Source: Acidobacteriota bacterium
GTDB lineage: Bacteria > Acidobacteriota > Terriglobia > Bryobacterales > Bryobacteraceae
NCBI GenBank assembly: GCA_026393985.1
Contig: JAPKZB010000073.1
Span: forward strand, 62,001 to 126,000
Direction: 5' to 3'
Length of the DNA stretch: 64,000 bases
Shown here piece after piece: positions 25,801 to 34,425 of the stretch. Below the pieces are notes generated by a model, which ran no database searches, was not told the DNA's origin, and saw only the letters and a program-made list of their open reading frames with translations. A program made the position numbers and the translations under genes. Position 1 is the stretch's first letter. Every line of letters starts with the position of its first letter.

Positions 25801-27537
25801 GTGCCCCGCTTCCTCAACGTCCTCGCCCAGGGCGTCGAACGCGGCCGCCAACTCCTCGCCGGACAAGCCCCCTGGACCACCCAAAAATCCCGCCGCCTCC
25901 ATGGCTACGTCTCCGCTCTCGACGGCTCCATCCAACCCTACCTTCTCCGCCTCCCCGCCTCCTACGACCCCGCCAAACCCGCCCGCCTCTACGTCTGGCT
26001 CCACGGCCGGGACCGCGCCCTCACCGAAGCCGCCTTCCTCGACCGCGCCCTCAACCCCACCACCCCCGCCGCCAACATCCCCGCCGACGAAGGCCAAATC
26101 CAACTCGACGTCTACGGCCGCTGGAACGGCATCGCCTATCACTGGGCCGGTGAAGTCGATGTCTTTGAAGCCATCGCCGCCGTCCAATCCCGCTATAAAA
26201 TCGACCCCGACCGCATCCTCCTCCGCGGCTTCTCCATGGGCGGCTGCGGCGCTTGGCACATCGCCCTCCACCACCCTGGGGCCTTCGCCGCCGCCGAAAT
26301 TGGCGCCGGCACCTGGCCCCTCCGCTCCCAGCTCCCGGGCTTCCCGCCCTACCAGGCCGGCCCCCTCCGCATCTACGAAAACATCCTCGACTGGTCCCTT
26401 AACGCCTTCAATCTACCCATCGCCGGCCACGGCGGCGAAAACGAAACCGGCGTCAGCTCCATCCCCCCGCCCCCCGCCGGCACCAAAACCCGCGGCCAGC
26501 TCGAAAGCTCCCTCCGCGTCCGCGCCCAACTCGCCAAAGAAGGCTTCCCCGCCGAAGGCGACCCCTACGATCTCCGCGTCCCCGGCACCCCCGCCCGCTT
26601 CTTCATCTCCAAAAACACCGGCCACAGCACCAGCCCCGAGGTCCGCGCCCTGCTCGACGCCTTCCTCAAAGAGCACGGCGACCGCGGCCGCCGCTCGCCC
26701 GACCACATCCGCTTTGTCACCTTCACTACCCGCTACCACCGCTCCCACTGGGTCACCATTGACCAACTCCAAAAACACTACGAACGCGCCGAAGTCGATG
26801 TCCGGCGCCTCGACGCCGGGCAAACCTACACCCTCAACACCCGCAACATCACCCGCCTCACGCTCGCCGAAACCGCCGCCGCCCGCCACATTACCATCGA
26901 CGGCCAGCAACTGAACCTCAAACCCGCCCCCCACCTCACCCTCGCCCGCACCGGCGACCGCTGGGGCCTCGCCCGCCCCGTCCAGGGCCTTGTCAAAACC
27001 CACGCCCTCCAAGGCCCCATTGACGACGCCTTCATGGACCCCTTCCTCCTCGTCCGCCCCACCGGCCAGCCCTGGAACGCCGAAGCCCACGCCCAGGCCC
27101 TCCGTCTCCTCGCCCGCTTTGACCGGCTCTACGCCAAAGGTCTCCGCGCCCATCCCCGCATCAAGAACGACAAAGACGTCACCTCCTCCGACATCGCCAA
27201 GTACAATCTCATCCTCTTCGGCGACCCCGGTAGCAACCGCTGGATCACCCGCCTCCAAGGCAAAACTCCCCTCCATTGGACCCGCGACCGCGTCAGCCTC
27301 GGCCCTCAAAGCTTCCCCGCCGCCGACCACCTGCCCGCGCTCGTCTACCCCAACCCCCTCGCCCCCCGCCGCTACGTCGTCCTCAACAGCGGTATGACCA
27401 TAGAGGATCGCGAGTTCACCTACGAGTACGGTATGCCCCGCCTCGGCGATTTTGCCATCCTCAAAGTGAAGGCCGGCGCCGAGTGGCCCGATGTCGCCAT
27501 CGCCGGCCTGTTCAACGAGCGCTGGCAGCTACCCTAA
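25801..27537 (+). CDS. alpha/beta hydrolase, prolyl oligopeptidase-like (main open part, GTG start)
   Basis: 578 residues from a GTG at 25801; most likely the larger part of a longer exported enzyme whose N-terminus is out of frame upstream. The nucleophile motif is G-x-S-x-G in RILLRGFSMGGCGAWHIALH, in a typical alpha/beta hydrolase core (ARLYVWLHGRDRALTEAAFL before it, RFFISKNTGHSTSPEVRALL with the likely His after). The C-terminal half is unassigned. Substrate unknown; a peptidase or esterase is possible. The coding strand is strongly C-rich, like the next plus-strand stretch. Confidence 0.7.
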   Translation: MPRFLNVLAQGVERGRQLLAGQAPWTTQKSRRLHGYVSALDGSIQPYLLRLPASYDPAKPARLYVWLHGRDRALTEAAFLDRALNPTTPAANIPADEGQIQLDVYGRWNGIAYHWAGEVDVFEAIAAVQSRYKIDPDRILLRGFSMGGCGAWHIALHHPGAFAAAEIGAGTWPLRSQLPGFPPYQAGPLRIYENILDWSLNAFNLPIAGHGGENETGVSSIPPPPAGTKTRGQLESSLRVRAQLAKEGFPAEGDPYDLRVPGTPARFFISKNTGHSTSPEVRALLDAFLKEHGDRGRRSPDHIRFVTFTTRYHRSHWVTIDQLQKHYERAEVDVRRLDAGQTYTLNTRNITRLTLAETAAARHITIDGQQLNLKPAPHLTLARTGDRWGLARPVQGLVKTHALQGPIDDAFMDPFLLVRPTGQPWNAEAHAQALRLLARFDRLYAKGLRAHPRIKNDKDVTSSDIAKYNLILFGDPGSNRWITRLQGKTPLHWTRDRVSLGPQSFPAADHLPALVYPNPLAPRRYVVLNSGMTIEDREFTYEYGMPRLGDFAILKVKAGAEWPDVAIAGLFNERWQLP

Positions 27538-27584
27538 ACGATCCCCACCCCCGCGCAACGCCGCCGCCGAAAACCCCGCTCCGC

Positions 27585-28298
27585 TCACCAACCCCTCCCC
27601 GCGCCGCGCCAAACCTCCCACCCCAACGGTATGGCCATCACCAGCCCCCCCGCCGCAAACCCATAATCCATCGCTCCCCACCCCCGCGCCGCGCACTGCG
27701 GAAACCGCCCCGCAAACCCCCGCGACATCATCGCCGCCGCCACCCGCTCACCCCGCTCCCAACTCCGCACAAACAGCACCGCCAGCCGCGATCCCCACGC
27801 CGTCGGTCCCGCCCCCCGCCCGCTCCGGCTCAGTCGCGCCCGGTCCATGCGCCCCCACTCCTGTTCGAGCAGTTGCGCGTAGCGGTAGGTAAACGAAGCC
27901 GTCACCACCAGCACTCCCGGCGCCCGCAATCGCTCCAACCCCGCTACCAGCTCCGGCACCGGCGTACTCGCCACCAGCATCCCCAGCAACAGAACCGACC
28001 CATACGCTTTACCCAACACCACCAGCGCAGGCCCGTAGTCTGGTGCCCGTTCAAACGCCAGAAACACCGCCATCATCGCCGCAAACGGCGTCACCAGCGC
28101 GCACCGCTGCAACGCCCAGCGCAGCGGCAGACCCCCGGTCGCCACCCACGCCCCCGCTAACGCCAGCTGCATCCCCACCACGGACAGCCCCTGCGCCGCC
28201 GCTACCGCCAGCGCCGCGCCCAACAGCCCAATAATTTTCGCCCGGCTTTCCACCCTCGTCCACCGGCAACCCTCCACCAGCGTAAGCGGCCCGTTCAT
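27585..28298 (-). CDS. nickel/cobalt ECF transporter T component (CbiQ/NikQ)
   Basis: 237 residues from the ATG at 28298 (ATGA overlap with the upstream gene; the longer frame is not protein-like). Four to five membrane helices, with the coupling motifs typical of the T component: an Ala-Arg-Gly-like region near SFTYRYAQLLEQEWGRMDRA and AAAMMSRGFAGRFP. This subunit links the substrate-specific NikM to the ATPase. No cbiO/nikO follows; the next minus-strand gene is far away. Confidence 0.85.
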   Translation of the reverse strand: MNGPLTLVEGCRWTRVESRAKIIGLLGAALAVAAAQGLSVVGMQLALAGAWVATGGLPLRWALQRCALVTPFAAMMAVFLAFERAPDYGPALVVLGKAYGSVLLLGMLVASTPVPELVAGLERLRAPGVLVVTASFTYRYAQLLEQEWGRMDRARLSRSGRGAGPTAWGSRLAVLFVRSWERGERVAAAMMSRGFAGRFPQCAARGWGAMDYGFAAGGLVMAIPLGWEVWRGAGRGW

Positions 28299-28717
28299 AG
28301 CCGCTCCCGCACTCGCCACCACAGCCACATCCCCGTCAATCCCATCAGCAGCGCCGCCCCCGTCAGCGCCTTCTGCCACCCCGGTTGCGCCGCCGCCGAC
28401 TCGCCCCCTCCCGCCCCGGTCCATTCCACGGTCGCCGTCGCCCGGTGACCCATCTCGTCGTCCGCCACCACCCGCCACGTCCCCCGCACATCCGGCTGAA
28501 ACGCAAACCGCCCCCGCGCATCCGTCCGCCCCGTCTGAAACTCACTCTCCGCCTTGCCCGGTGAAAAGATCGAAACTTGGCAGAAGGCCGCCGGCTCGCT
28601 GCCACCATACACCGCCGTCACCAGCACCGCCTCCCCGGCCACGCGCGTTTCCAGGCTCAAATCGTGCCCAAGCAGCGCCCCCGCCCCCCAAAGCGCCAGC
28701 ACCAGGGCCCCTCTCAA
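28295..28717 (-). CDS. NikL-like accessory protein of the nickel ECF transporter
   Basis: 140 residues: signal-like N-terminus (RGALVLALWGAGALLGHDLS), an Ig-like/carboxypeptidase-regulatory beta domain (VLVTAVYGGSEPAAFCQVSI, GRTDARGRFAFQPDVRGTWR), and a C-terminal membrane helix (GAALLMGLTGMWLWWRV) with a basic end. This is the layout of NikL/CbiL auxiliary components found between NikM and NikQ. It overlaps both neighbours by four bases, so synthesis is coupled. Confidence 0.75.
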   Translation of the reverse strand: MRGALVLALWGAGALLGHDLSLETRVAGEAVLVTAVYGGSEPAAFCQVSIFSPGKAESEFQTGRTDARGRFAFQPDVRGTWRVVADDEMGHRATATVEWTGAGGGESAAAQPGWQKALTGAALLMGLTGMWLWWRVRERL

Positions 28718-29295
28718 CGGCTCTCCAACAGCGCTGGCTTGGCCTGCCGCACAAACGTCACCGCCGTCGCCGTCAGCACCCCTTCAATCGCCGCCACGGC
28801 CAGATAAATCGCCGCAATCGTCACAAAGCCTTTCCCGTAGCCCGCCGCCTCGAACTCCGCCACCATCAGCAGCGCCGGAAAATAGGTTCCCACAAAGCCC
28901 GCCAACCCGCCCCGCACCATCTCCGGCAGCCCCGGCGCCCGCCACAGCAGATGGGCCGCCAGCGCCCCCAATCCCATGTTCAACGCGTTCACCCCCAACG
29001 CGAGCAACCCGCCATGCTGAAACAGCAGCGACTGAAACAGCAGCGTCGTATAGATTACCGGAAACGCCCGGCCCCCCAACACAATCCCCGTAAAGCCAAA
29101 CAGCCCCAGATGCACCGACGTCCCCAGCAGCGGAAAGTGCAGCATCGAGACCACAAACCCCGCCGCCGACAACATGCCCATCCGCGCCACCTCCCACGGC
29201 TCCACCCGCCGCCCCAATAGCCCCACCGCGCTCAACGCGAGCGCGTGGCCGGCCAGGCACCAGGCGGGAGGCAGAATTCCATCGGCAAGGTGCAT
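28714..29295 (-). CDS. ECF transporter substrate-specific component CbiM/NikM
   Basis: 193 residues, slightly short for the family (about 210-230). The N-terminus MHLADGILPPAWCLAGHALA has the His at position 2 that, with the free N-terminus, coordinates the metal. Further motifs: SMLHFPLLGTSVHLGLFGFT with conserved His residues, and NALNMGLGALAAHLLW. Six or so membrane helices. Given nikR in the same operon it is more likely nickel than cobalt. Four bases after the DUF4198 gene. Confidence 0.88.
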   Translation of the reverse strand: MHLADGILPPAWCLAGHALALSAVGLLGRRVEPWEVARMGMLSAAGFVVSMLHFPLLGTSVHLGLFGFTGIVLGGRAFPVIYTTLLFQSLLFQHGGLLALGVNALNMGLGALAAHLLWRAPGLPEMVRGGLAGFVGTYFPALLMVAEFEAAGYGKGFVTIAAIYLAVAAIEGVLTATAVTFVRQAKPALLESR

Positions 29296-29299
29296 CGCG

Positions 29300-30022
29300 T
29301 CACCAGTTCAGATAGAGCGCCGTCTGGTAGTTGTCCTTGTCATACCCGGCGCCCTGGGCCGCCGCCATCGTCTGTCCGGCCAGAATAACCATCGGGCCCT
29401 TCGCCCCGGCCGGCGCCACGTAGCTCACCTTGCCGTCCGCGCCCGTTTTGCCCACCGTGACCTCTTTCTTCCCCTCCCACGAAGCCGTCACGCTTCCCCC
29501 CGCGCACGGCTTGCCCCGCAGCACCAGCGTCACGGTCAGGCCCTTCTCCGTCCGCTCCGGAATCAACTCATACACCAGCCCCGCTGCCTTGGGCGCGAAC
29601 TTCGCCCCGGCCGTCGCCGCATACGCCACCCCCGTCCGTACCGACCGGAACGCCTCGGTGGCCGTGGGATTCTTATCCCGGCCGCCTTCCACAATGCCCT
29701 TGGGTGTCCGGCTCCGGATCCCCCGATCATGCGTTAACACCAAACGGTGCTGACCGGCCTCCTTCGGCGTATACTCCGTCACCACCCACGGTCCCTTGGT
29801 CGCCAGCCGCAGCGGCGTCCGCGCCCCGGACGGCGCCAGCGCGTAGCTCTCCAAACCCGCCATCGGCGGCGCCGATTCGCTCGTGCCTAGCTCGTGCCCC
29901 ACGCCCAGTTTCACCGGCGTGGCCACCCCAATCTGCAAGACCGGATTCACCGGCGCAATCCATCCAAAATGCGCCGCGGCCATCCCGGCCACCAGCAGGG
30001 ATATTCCAATAGACTTCATCAT
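29300..30022 (-). CDS. DUF4198 domain protein, NikK-like
   Basis: 240 residues from the ATG at 30022 with GGGGA just upstream. Signal peptide KSIGISLLVAGMAAAHFGWI, then a beta-rich DUF4198 domain; the cleavage site would expose an N-terminal His (AHFGW), plausible as a metal ligand. DUF4198 proteins are often encoded next to cbiM and are called NikK in the Nik(KL)MQO systems. Its position, 20 bases after nikR and four before cbiM, supports a role in nickel capture in the periplasm. Confidence 0.8.
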   Translation of the reverse strand: MMKSIGISLLVAGMAAAHFGWIAPVNPVLQIGVATPVKLGVGHELGTSESAPPMAGLESYALAPSGARTPLRLATKGPWVVTEYTPKEAGQHRLVLTHDRGIRSRTPKGIVEGGRDKNPTATEAFRSVRTGVAYAATAGAKFAPKAAGLVYELIPERTEKGLTVTLVLRGKPCAGGSVTASWEGKKEVTVGKTGADGKVSYVAPAGAKGPMVILAGQTMAAAQGAGYDKDNYQTALYLNW

Positions 30023-30042
30023 GATCCCCGATCGTAGCACGT

Positions 30043-30471
30043 CTATCCCTTTCGTATGCGCCCCACGTCGGCCGTCGTAATCGCCAACTGCCCGTGCTCG
30101 ATGCCCTTCACGGCAATCAACTGATCCGCCAACTGCCGCACCCGCTTCGATTTCCCCCGCAAGATCAGCACTTCCAGGCAGTTATGGTGGTCCAGATGCA
30201 CGTGCAGCGTTGACACCACCACACCATGATAGTCATGCTGCAGCGCCGTAATCTTCTCCGTCGGGTTGCGCTGGTGATGATCGTAAACCAGCGTCAGGCT
30301 GCCCACCACCTCCTTGTCCGGCGCCTTCGTCCCCTCCTGCACCAGACGCTCGCGAATCAGGTCGCGAAACGCCTCCGACCGGTTCTGATACCCCTTGGCG
30401 GCGATATGCTGGTCGAACGCCTCCAGCAGATCCCCATCAATCGCTACCCCAATCCTTGCCAACTGACTCAT
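30043..30471 (-). CDS. nikR: nickel-responsive regulator NikR
   Basis: 142 residues from the ATG at 30471; the upstream open frame is not conserved. Ribbon-helix-helix DNA-binding part (LARIGVAIDGDLLEAFDQHI, NRSEAFRDLIRERL), followed by the ACT-like metal domain with the nickel ligands in HVHLDHHNC and the family strands VVSTLHVHLD. NikR represses nickel uptake when nickel is abundant. First gene of the ECF operon. I could not find a convincing palindromic NikR box in the short region upstream. Confidence 0.93.
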   Translation of the reverse strand: MSQLARIGVAIDGDLLEAFDQHIAAKGYQNRSEAFRDLIRERLVQEGTKAPDKEVVGSLTLVYDHHQRNPTEKITALQHDYHGVVVSTLHVHLDHHNCLEVLILRGKSKRVRQLADQLIAVKGIEHGQLAITTADVGRIRKG

Positions 30472-30526
30472 GCGTACTATTCTGCCATCCCGCAACCGCC
30501 CGGCGGGGTGAGAGAATGGCGATACG

Positions 30527-31894
30527 ATGATCGCTCGCCGCACCCTGCTCCTCGCCCCGTTGCCCCTGCTCGCGGCCCCCCCACGCCGCGCCGCCCCACT
30601 CTCCCCGCAGGCCAAAACCGAGGATTGGCCGTGCTTTCTCGGCCCGCGCCACAACGGCACGTCGCTTGAAACCAAGCTCAAGCCCCGCTTCCCAGCCGGC
30701 GGCCCGCCCCTGCTCTGGGAGCTGCCCAAAGGCACCGGCTACAGCTCCCCCGCCATCGTCGGCGACCGCCTCGTCTTCCTCCACCGCCAGGGCGCGAACG
30801 AAGTCGTCGAATGCCTCCACCCCGAAACCGGCGAACGCTACTGGCAGCACGCCTATCCCACCGCCTTTGAAGACCGCTACGGCTACAACAACGGCCCCCG
30901 TTCGAGCCCCGTCATCGTCGGCGCCCGCGTCTTCACCATCGGCGCCGAAGGCAAGCTCCACTGCCTCGAACTCGCCTCCGGCAAAGTCGTCTGGAAGCGC
31001 GACCTGCTCGCCGAATACAAAGTCCCGCAGGACTTCTTCGGCGTCGCCTCCACGCCCCTCGCCTGGCAGGACCGCCTCATCATTAACGTCGGCGCCCCCG
31101 GCGGGCCCACCGTCATCGCCCTCGAACAAACCACGGGCAAGCAGATCTGGGGCGCCGGCAAGGAGTGGGGCGCCAGCTACGCCTCGCCCATCCCCGCCAC
31201 CATCCACGGCCAGCCCCGCGTGCTCGTCCTCGCCGGCGGCGAGAGCCGCCCGCCCACCGGCGGCCTGCTCTGCCTCGATCCCCGCAACGGCAAAGTCGAC
31301 TTCACCTTCCCCTGGCGCAGCAAGAGCTACGAGTCCGTCAATGCCTCCTGCCCGGTCGCCATCGGCAACCAGATCTTCATCTCGGCCAGCTACAAAACCG
31401 GCGGCGCCCTGCTCGAAATCACCCCGGACTTCCAGCCCAAACTCCTGTGGACCACCCCCGAGTTCGGCCTCCACTTCAACACCCCCATCCACCAGGACGG
31501 CTATCTCTACGGCTTCGATGGACGCAACGAACCCGATGCCTCGCTCGCCTGCCTCGAACTCAAAACCGGTAAGATCGCCTGGCGCACCAATCCCGAATGG
31601 ACGGATACGCTCAGCAATGGCGATCAAAGCCGCCAGCAGTTAATGAGTACTTACCGCGGTAATTTACTCCAGGTCGACGGCAAATATCTCGCCCTCGGCG
31701 AACTCGGCCACTTACTCTGGATGGAGCTTACCCCCAAGGGCTACAAAGAGCTTTCGCGCGCCTGGCTGTTCGCCGCCCGCGAAACCTGGTCGCTGCCCGT
31801 GCTCTCCCGCGGCCTGCTCTACGTCGTGCAGCACAGCCGCGACGTGCTCAAAAACACCCCGCCCCGCCTGCTCTGCTACGACCTGCGCGCCTAA
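30527..31894 (+). CDS. exported PQQ-like beta-propeller protein
   Basis: 455 residues with a signal peptide (ARRTLLLAPLPLLAAP). Repeated PQQ-type blades: YSSPAIVGDRLVFLHRQ, SSPVIVGARVFTIGAEGKLH, STPLAWQDRLIINVGAPGG and repeated ETG/ATGK-W motifs. No PQQ-binding dehydrogenase residues, so it is probably a structural or sensing propeller (outer-membrane assembly protein BamB-like or a polysaccharide-related protein). Ends overlap the glycosidase gene on the other strand by four bases. Confidence 0.8.
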   Translation: MIARRTLLLAPLPLLAAPPRRAAPLSPQAKTEDWPCFLGPRHNGTSLETKLKPRFPAGGPPLLWELPKGTGYSSPAIVGDRLVFLHRQGANEVVECLHPETGERYWQHAYPTAFEDRYGYNNGPRSSPVIVGARVFTIGAEGKLHCLELASGKVVWKRDLLAEYKVPQDFFGVASTPLAWQDRLIINVGAPGGPTVIALEQTTGKQIWGAGKEWGASYASPIPATIHGQPRVLVLAGGESRPPTGGLLCLDPRNGKVDFTFPWRSKSYESVNASCPVAIGNQIFISASYKTGGALLEITPDFQPKLLWTTPEFGLHFNTPIHQDGYLYGFDGRNEPDASLACLELKTGKIAWRTNPEWTDTLSNGDQSRQQLMSTYRGNLLQVDGKYLALGELGHLLWMELTPKGYKELSRAWLFAARETWSLPVLSRGLLYVVQHSRDVLKNTPPRLLCYDLRA

Positions 31895-33000
31895 GGATTC
31901 AGGGTCGTTTTCTTGATGAATTCGACCTCTTCGGCCTGATACGGCGTGCCGTCGTTGCGGAAGATCTCGTGGAACCACACCGCCGGCTGCCGGTCCGTGT
32001 AGGGCCGCTTCCAGGAGTCCCACGGCAGGTGCGTCTGCGTCTTGCCCTGCACGAAGCCCCAGTTGATCATCGCCACGCCCTCTTTCTTGCCAATCGGCAG
32101 CGCGCCTGCAAACGTGCTGCCGTTGCCGCGGGCCATGTACTCGGTGCACAGAATCGGCCGGTTGAAGCGGCGCAGCGAATCGATGCGCGCCTGCAGTTTG
32201 GCCGGCGCCTCGTAGTTATGGAAGGAGATCACGTCGGACTGCGACAGCTGGATCTTCTCCACCGCCGTCAACTTTTCATCCGAACTCCAGTCGCCCTTCC
32301 AAACCCCGCTCGTCAGCGGCTGCGTCGGCTTCTCGTCCCGCGCCCAGGCAAAGGCCAGCGGCAGCAGCCGTTCCACATGCTTCATCTTATCGAGCGGTTC
32401 GACTTTCTTGTAACTCGAATCGTTCCAGTTATCCGGCTCATTCCAGATATCCCAGCCGAGAATCCGGTTATCCCGCCGGAACGCGCCCACCACGCCCCGC
32501 ACATAGGCCTCCAGCTTCGGCGTATCGGCGACCTTCGTCAGCGAAACCGCCCCCGGGCTCTGCACCCAGCCCGAGTTATGCACCCCCGGCTTCGGCGCCG
32601 GCTGCCGGCCCGACTGCGGAAACGGGTCCCAGCAGGAGTCAAACAGCACAAACATCGGCTTGATCTTGTGTTTCTCGGCGATCTCGAGCAGCGTATCAAT
32701 CCGCCGCAGTAAGCCCTTCGGATCGTCCTGCCACAACAGATGGTGCAGGTAGATCCGCATGGTATTCATGCCGATCGCCTGCGCCATTGCAAACTCCTGC
32801 GCAATCTGCCCGGGGCGGAAGCTCTCGCCCTGCCACATCTCCAGCTGGTTGATGGCCGAGGCCGGAATGTAGTTTGCTCCTACGAGCCAAGGCCTTTTGG
32901 CATACCAATTCTTGGCCTTTTCCTCACTCCAGGGCTTTTTAGCCAGCAGGGAGGCGGCGGCCAACGCCAGCAGCACGGTTGTACGAAACAGAGAACCCAT
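31891..33000 (-). CDS. cellulase-family (GH5-like, clan GH-A) glycosidase, exported
   Basis: 369 residues from the ATG at 33000 with signal peptide (GSLFRTTVLLALAAASLLA). A TIM-barrel glycosidase: the acid/base Glu is in ILGWDIWNEPDNW and the nucleophile Glu in RPILCTEYMARGNG, with SFHNYEAP between them. These are the clan GH-A positions. The substrate is a beta-glucan or beta-mannan by family. It is next to a sulfatase gene, which would suit degradation of sulfated or complex polysaccharides, but this is only neighbourhood. Confidence 0.82.
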   Translation of the reverse strand: MGSLFRTTVLLALAAASLLAKKPWSEEKAKNWYAKRPWLVGANYIPASAINQLEMWQGESFRPGQIAQEFAMAQAIGMNTMRIYLHHLLWQDDPKGLLRRIDTLLEIAEKHKIKPMFVLFDSCWDPFPQSGRQPAPKPGVHNSGWVQSPGAVSLTKVADTPKLEAYVRGVVGAFRRDNRILGWDIWNEPDNWNDSSYKKVEPLDKMKHVERLLPLAFAWARDEKPTQPLTSGVWKGDWSSDEKLTAVEKIQLSQSDVISFHNYEAPAKLQARIDSLRRFNRPILCTEYMARGNGSTFAGALPIGKKEGVAMINWGFVQGKTQTHLPWDSWKRPYTDRQPAVWFHEIFRNDGTPYQAEEVEFIKKTTLNP

Positions 33001-33033
33001 CAACCAGATTGTACGCAGTCCGCCCCACTTTCG

Positions 33034-34404
33034 TCACGCCCGCGCTCCGCGCCAGCCCCGCGCAAACTGCGCCCGCAGCGCCGCCGCCACCGGCGAATCG
33101 ATCCGGTTGGTAAACTCCCCGGGGTCTGCCTCGTGATCGTAGATCTCCTCCCCGCCGCCCGCCCCCTCCCACACCGTGTAGCGATAGCGCGCCGTCCGCA
33201 TGGAACGGCCCACAATCCGGTCTTCAAACCGCAGCTGCGTAAACGCCGCTTTCTTGAAGCTCCGGCGCGGCTGCCGCAGCAGACGCACCATGCTCTGGCC
33301 CTCGAGGTCGTCCGGCGGCCGCTGCCCGGCCAGTTCGGCGATGGTCGGGTAGAGGTCGACAAACTCGGTCAGCGCACGCGTCGCCTGCCCGTTGCCGGCC
33401 TGTCCCGGCGCGGCCAAAATGCACGGCACCCGCGCGTTGGTCTCAAACAGATTCATCTTCTGCCAGTGCGTATGCTCGCCCAGGCTGAAGCCATGGTCGC
33501 CCTGAAACGCGACAATCGTATCCTCGCGCAAGCCCAGCCGGTCGAGCGCGCCGAGCACCCGGCCCACCTGCTCATCCATGTATGAGGTCGAGGCGTAGTA
33601 AGCCCGGCGCGCCTCCCGCTGCTGCGCCTCCGGCATCTGCATGTGGTTCCACAACTGCGGCCGCACGCCCAGATGGGCCCGCGGAATGTCGGCGTGGTCG
33701 CCCGGCGGGTTCTGCGCGAGCTTTATCGTGCCGGCCGGATAGAGATCGAAAAACCGGCTCGGCGCCACCCACGGCAAGTGCGGCCGCAGCATCCCCACGC
33801 CGAGAAAGAACGGCTCGCCGCGGTGCTTTTCAAGCAGTGCAATCGCGGCATCGGCGGCGTTGGTATCCGCCTGCCCCGCGTCCGTCGCCGTTTGAATCGG
33901 CGCCATTCGCATCGCCAGCCGCTGCCCCGGGCTCTTGTCTTCAAGGCCTGGCGGAGAGAACGAGTGGTGCCACGAAGCCGCGTCCTGAAACCGGTTGGTC
34001 CCCACTTCGCCCGGCACATTCATGTGGAACATCTTGCCTACCCGTCCGGCAAAGTAGCCGTTGTTCTTGAACAGCTGCGGCAGCGTCACCACGTTGGGCC
34101 GGTGCACCCGGAAGTCGACGTTGTTGACGAGCACCTTTGTCGTATCCGGCCGCAAGCCCGTCAGCAGCGAAGCCCGGCTCGGCCCGCAGAGCGGAAACTG
34201 GCAGTACATCCGGTCGAACCGCACGCCCCGGGCGGCTAGCGCGTCCAGGTGCGGCGTTTTGACGAGCGGGTGGCCGTAGCAGCCGAGCGAGACGTTCAGA
34301 TCGTCGGCCATCAGAAACAGAACATTCTTCGGCCGCCGGGCGCCGTGCGCGTTTTTGCGAAACGAAGCCAATCCGGCCCCCAGCAGGGTGCGGCGAGTGA
34401 GCAT
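33034..34404 (-). CDS. sulfatase, iduronate-2-sulfatase-like
   Basis: 456 residues. The modification site C-x-P-S-R is in FPLCGPSRASLLTG (the Cys becomes formylglycine), with metal ligands in LFLMADDLNVSLGCYG and VAFQGDHGFSLGEHTHWQK. The order matches S1 family enzymes of the iduronate-2-sulfatase type. A Tat-like N-terminus (TRRTLLGAGLASF) suggests export. Acts on sulfate esters of carbohydrates. 33 bases upstream of the glycosidase; they may be coexpressed. Confidence 0.9.
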   Translation of the reverse strand: MLTRRTLLGAGLASFRKNAHGARRPKNVLFLMADDLNVSLGCYGHPLVKTPHLDALAARGVRFDRMYCQFPLCGPSRASLLTGLRPDTTKVLVNNVDFRVHRPNVVTLPQLFKNNGYFAGRVGKMFHMNVPGEVGTNRFQDAASWHHSFSPPGLEDKSPGQRLAMRMAPIQTATDAGQADTNAADAAIALLEKHRGEPFFLGVGMLRPHLPWVAPSRFFDLYPAGTIKLAQNPPGDHADIPRAHLGVRPQLWNHMQMPEAQQREARRAYYASTSYMDEQVGRVLGALDRLGLREDTIVAFQGDHGFSLGEHTHWQKMNLFETNARVPCILAAPGQAGNGQATRALTEFVDLYPTIAELAGQRPPDDLEGQSMVRLLRQPRRSFKKAAFTQLRFEDRIVGRSMRTARYRYTVWEGAGGGEEIYDHEADPGEFTNRIDSPVAAALRAQFARGWRGARA

Positions 34405-34425
34405 GGGGGCACGATATCATGAACC

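Noticed and set aside
30472-30526. NikR operator upstream of nikR
   Set aside because: No spaced dyad with the known half-sites could be matched in the 55 bases; only weak GTAC-like fragments.
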